Shown: positions 62,763 to 64,000 of the stretch, in pieces
How the letters are laid out: every line of letters starts with the position of its first letter
Position numbering within the stretch: position 1 is the stretch's first letter
From: Panopea generosa
Taxonomy: Eukaryota; Mollusca; Bivalvia; Adapedonta; Hiatellidae
Assembly: GCA_029582155.1 (NCBI GenBank)
Contig: CM055895.1
Location: forward strand, 17,040,787 to 17,104,786
Reading direction: 5' to 3'
Length of the DNA stretch: 64,000 nt
Notes under the pieces: model-generated
What the model was told of the DNA's origin: nothing
What the model saw: only the letters and a program-made list of their open reading frames with translations
The model's database searches: none
Translations under genes and position numbers: made by a program

Positions 62763-64000
62763 AAACTGACACGAGGAAATGTTGATGATGACGCAATCCT
62801 GTTGTTTCTTAAACCGTCCACGTCAATCATACATACCTTAATTAAGTATTACACATTAAGTCATCCTATGGATATGTGGTTCTTTAATTGAATTTTATTG
62901 CTAAAACATTTACTATATGCTAGTAAAAAGACATTAAAATGCCCCGTGTCGTATTTGGTGGTCTTTTAATTGTCCTACGTTTGTTTTTATTCTGATAGCT
63001 TCCTGCATAGCGCGTTATTTATGGACCGGGCCGCATAATGACATTTTACCATACCGAATACTTTTAACGTTTAAAACTGTTTCCGTCTTTCGCAACCTGT
63101 CACATGATCATTAAGCTATATTACTAATTATACGTAAGACGAGCCGGCTTTTATAACAAGAATGGGATTTATAAATATTTTGTCAACAACATTTATGAAT
63201 TATGAATACTGTGGAGATTCTCGGGAGGCGGGGTGGGGTTATCTTCGGTATGCTGATATTCATCTTACTTGTTAATATTGTTAAAGATGAGCCTTTTAAA
63301 TACCGTAACGTGTGATTTTGTCTGTTGATATCAAGCAAAAACTGCCAGGGACATACGTTGATGTCTGTATGTTATGTAAATGAAAATGCGTACGTATAAT
63401 ATAAATGTTATCTTTATTTCATTTTGATTACGAAAAAAAGAGAGATTGTGCGTACATTGGTTATTCAAATAATATTTTAGAAAGCGGAGCGTTGGTGTCG
63501 TGGATATAGTGTTGGCCGCTTGTGCCAGCGGTTGTGAGTACGACGCCATTATTACACAGCTGTTAGCTTCAGCTATGTTTGTATGTACGTGTATTACATG
63601 TCGCCATTATGTTATGATAACATAGAAATTTGTATATAGATGCTTATGTCGTTTTTATGAACCTAAGTGTAAATAAAATAATTGAAAAAAAAATGAAAAA
63701 GCCTCTGGCAGAGTTGACGATGACCTTTCTGAAACAATAATCAGTACCTGTTCTATCAAGGAAATGGGCTCGAGAGAAACTCATAAAAGCTCTGGATTAG
63801 TTTATTTCGCTGTCAAGCTGAAATAAATATGATATAATTAAAGAGATAATACAACTGACTGGTTAATTCAATTTGCATTATTTGCACTACGATCGCAAAC
63901 ACTCTCGACACCTTCGATATTTCCCCGGGTAGACCAAATATACAGCATAAACAACTGAAAGCCACACTCTACCTGTCGTAATAGGAGATCGAACTCACGA
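62763..64000. other. No gene; possible SINE at the right edge
   Basis: AT-rich apart from the degraded head at 63483-63548. At the window edge the minus strand reads TCGTGAGTTCGATCTCC, a B-box-like sequence, so another tRNA-like SINE may be cut by the boundary. Confidence 0.35.
63483..63548 (+). mobile_element. Degraded SINE head (family S6)
   Basis: GCGGAGCGTTGGTGTCGTGG and ATATAGTGTTGGCCGCT match the head of the SINE at 62547-62751 with substitutions; the B box is damaged (GGTTGTGAGTACGAC). Confidence 0.5.

Overview
This is eukaryotic, AT-rich, non-coding DNA. The mix of tRNA-derived SINEs, a decayed two-ORF CR1/L2-group LINE, TIR elements and very large minisatellites suggests a marine invertebrate, most likely a bivalve mollusc. 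That is inferred from the general look of the dispersed repeats, not from a diagnostic host gene. I found no convincing host protein-coding gene, rRNA or functional tRNA. The only recognisable coding homology is retrotransposon sequence, and it is broken.

Layout. 1-1515: 38/39-bp minisatellite A. About 2165-7560: related minisatellites B (28 bp) and C (27 bp), C interrupted by a LINE 3' end. 7.6-8.2 kb: two tRNA-like SINEs. 9.0-11.0 kb: microsatellites and poly-C tracts. 13.2-16.1 kb: minisatellite D (41 bp and shorter variants). 18.45-23.46 kb: linked minisatellites E, F and G (42, 40, 40 bp). 23.9-24.8 kb: a SINE and a TIR element. 24.8-33.5 kb: a nested complex in which a SINE was split by a minus-strand LINE (14-bp target duplication at 24817-24830 and 33313-33326). 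The LINE itself was later hit by two SINEs, each with its own target duplication, and carries the 78-bp minisatellite H between its two ORFs. 34.5-38.6 kb: small repeats, a 570-bp ACT microsatellite, TIR elements and SINE tails. 40.26-43.85 kb: 20-bp minisatellite J. 43.9-50.1 kb: mostly unrecognised sequence with two SINEs. 50.1-53.14 kb: 47-bp minisatellite K. 53.6-54.0 kb: AGT microsatellite. 54.24-55.86 kb: 75-bp minisatellite L. 57.75-58.04 kb: a palindromic element. 58.7-59.0 kb: 23-bp minisatellite M. 59.86-61.2 kb: a dispersed repeat with internal ~300-bp units. 61.5-64 kb: more SINEs.

Thirteen tandem-repeat families (A-M) fill about 25 kb, near 40% of the window. Many have unit lengths divisible by three, so they show long open frames, often on both strands; I treat these as artefacts of the repeats. 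The clearest findings are the three-level nested insertion with target duplications that can be read directly, a degenerate 2A-like motif at the start of the LINE ORF2, and several higher-order repeat structures (746-bp tandem block in E, 141-bp trimer in K, 375-bp pentamer in L, 208-bp block in H).
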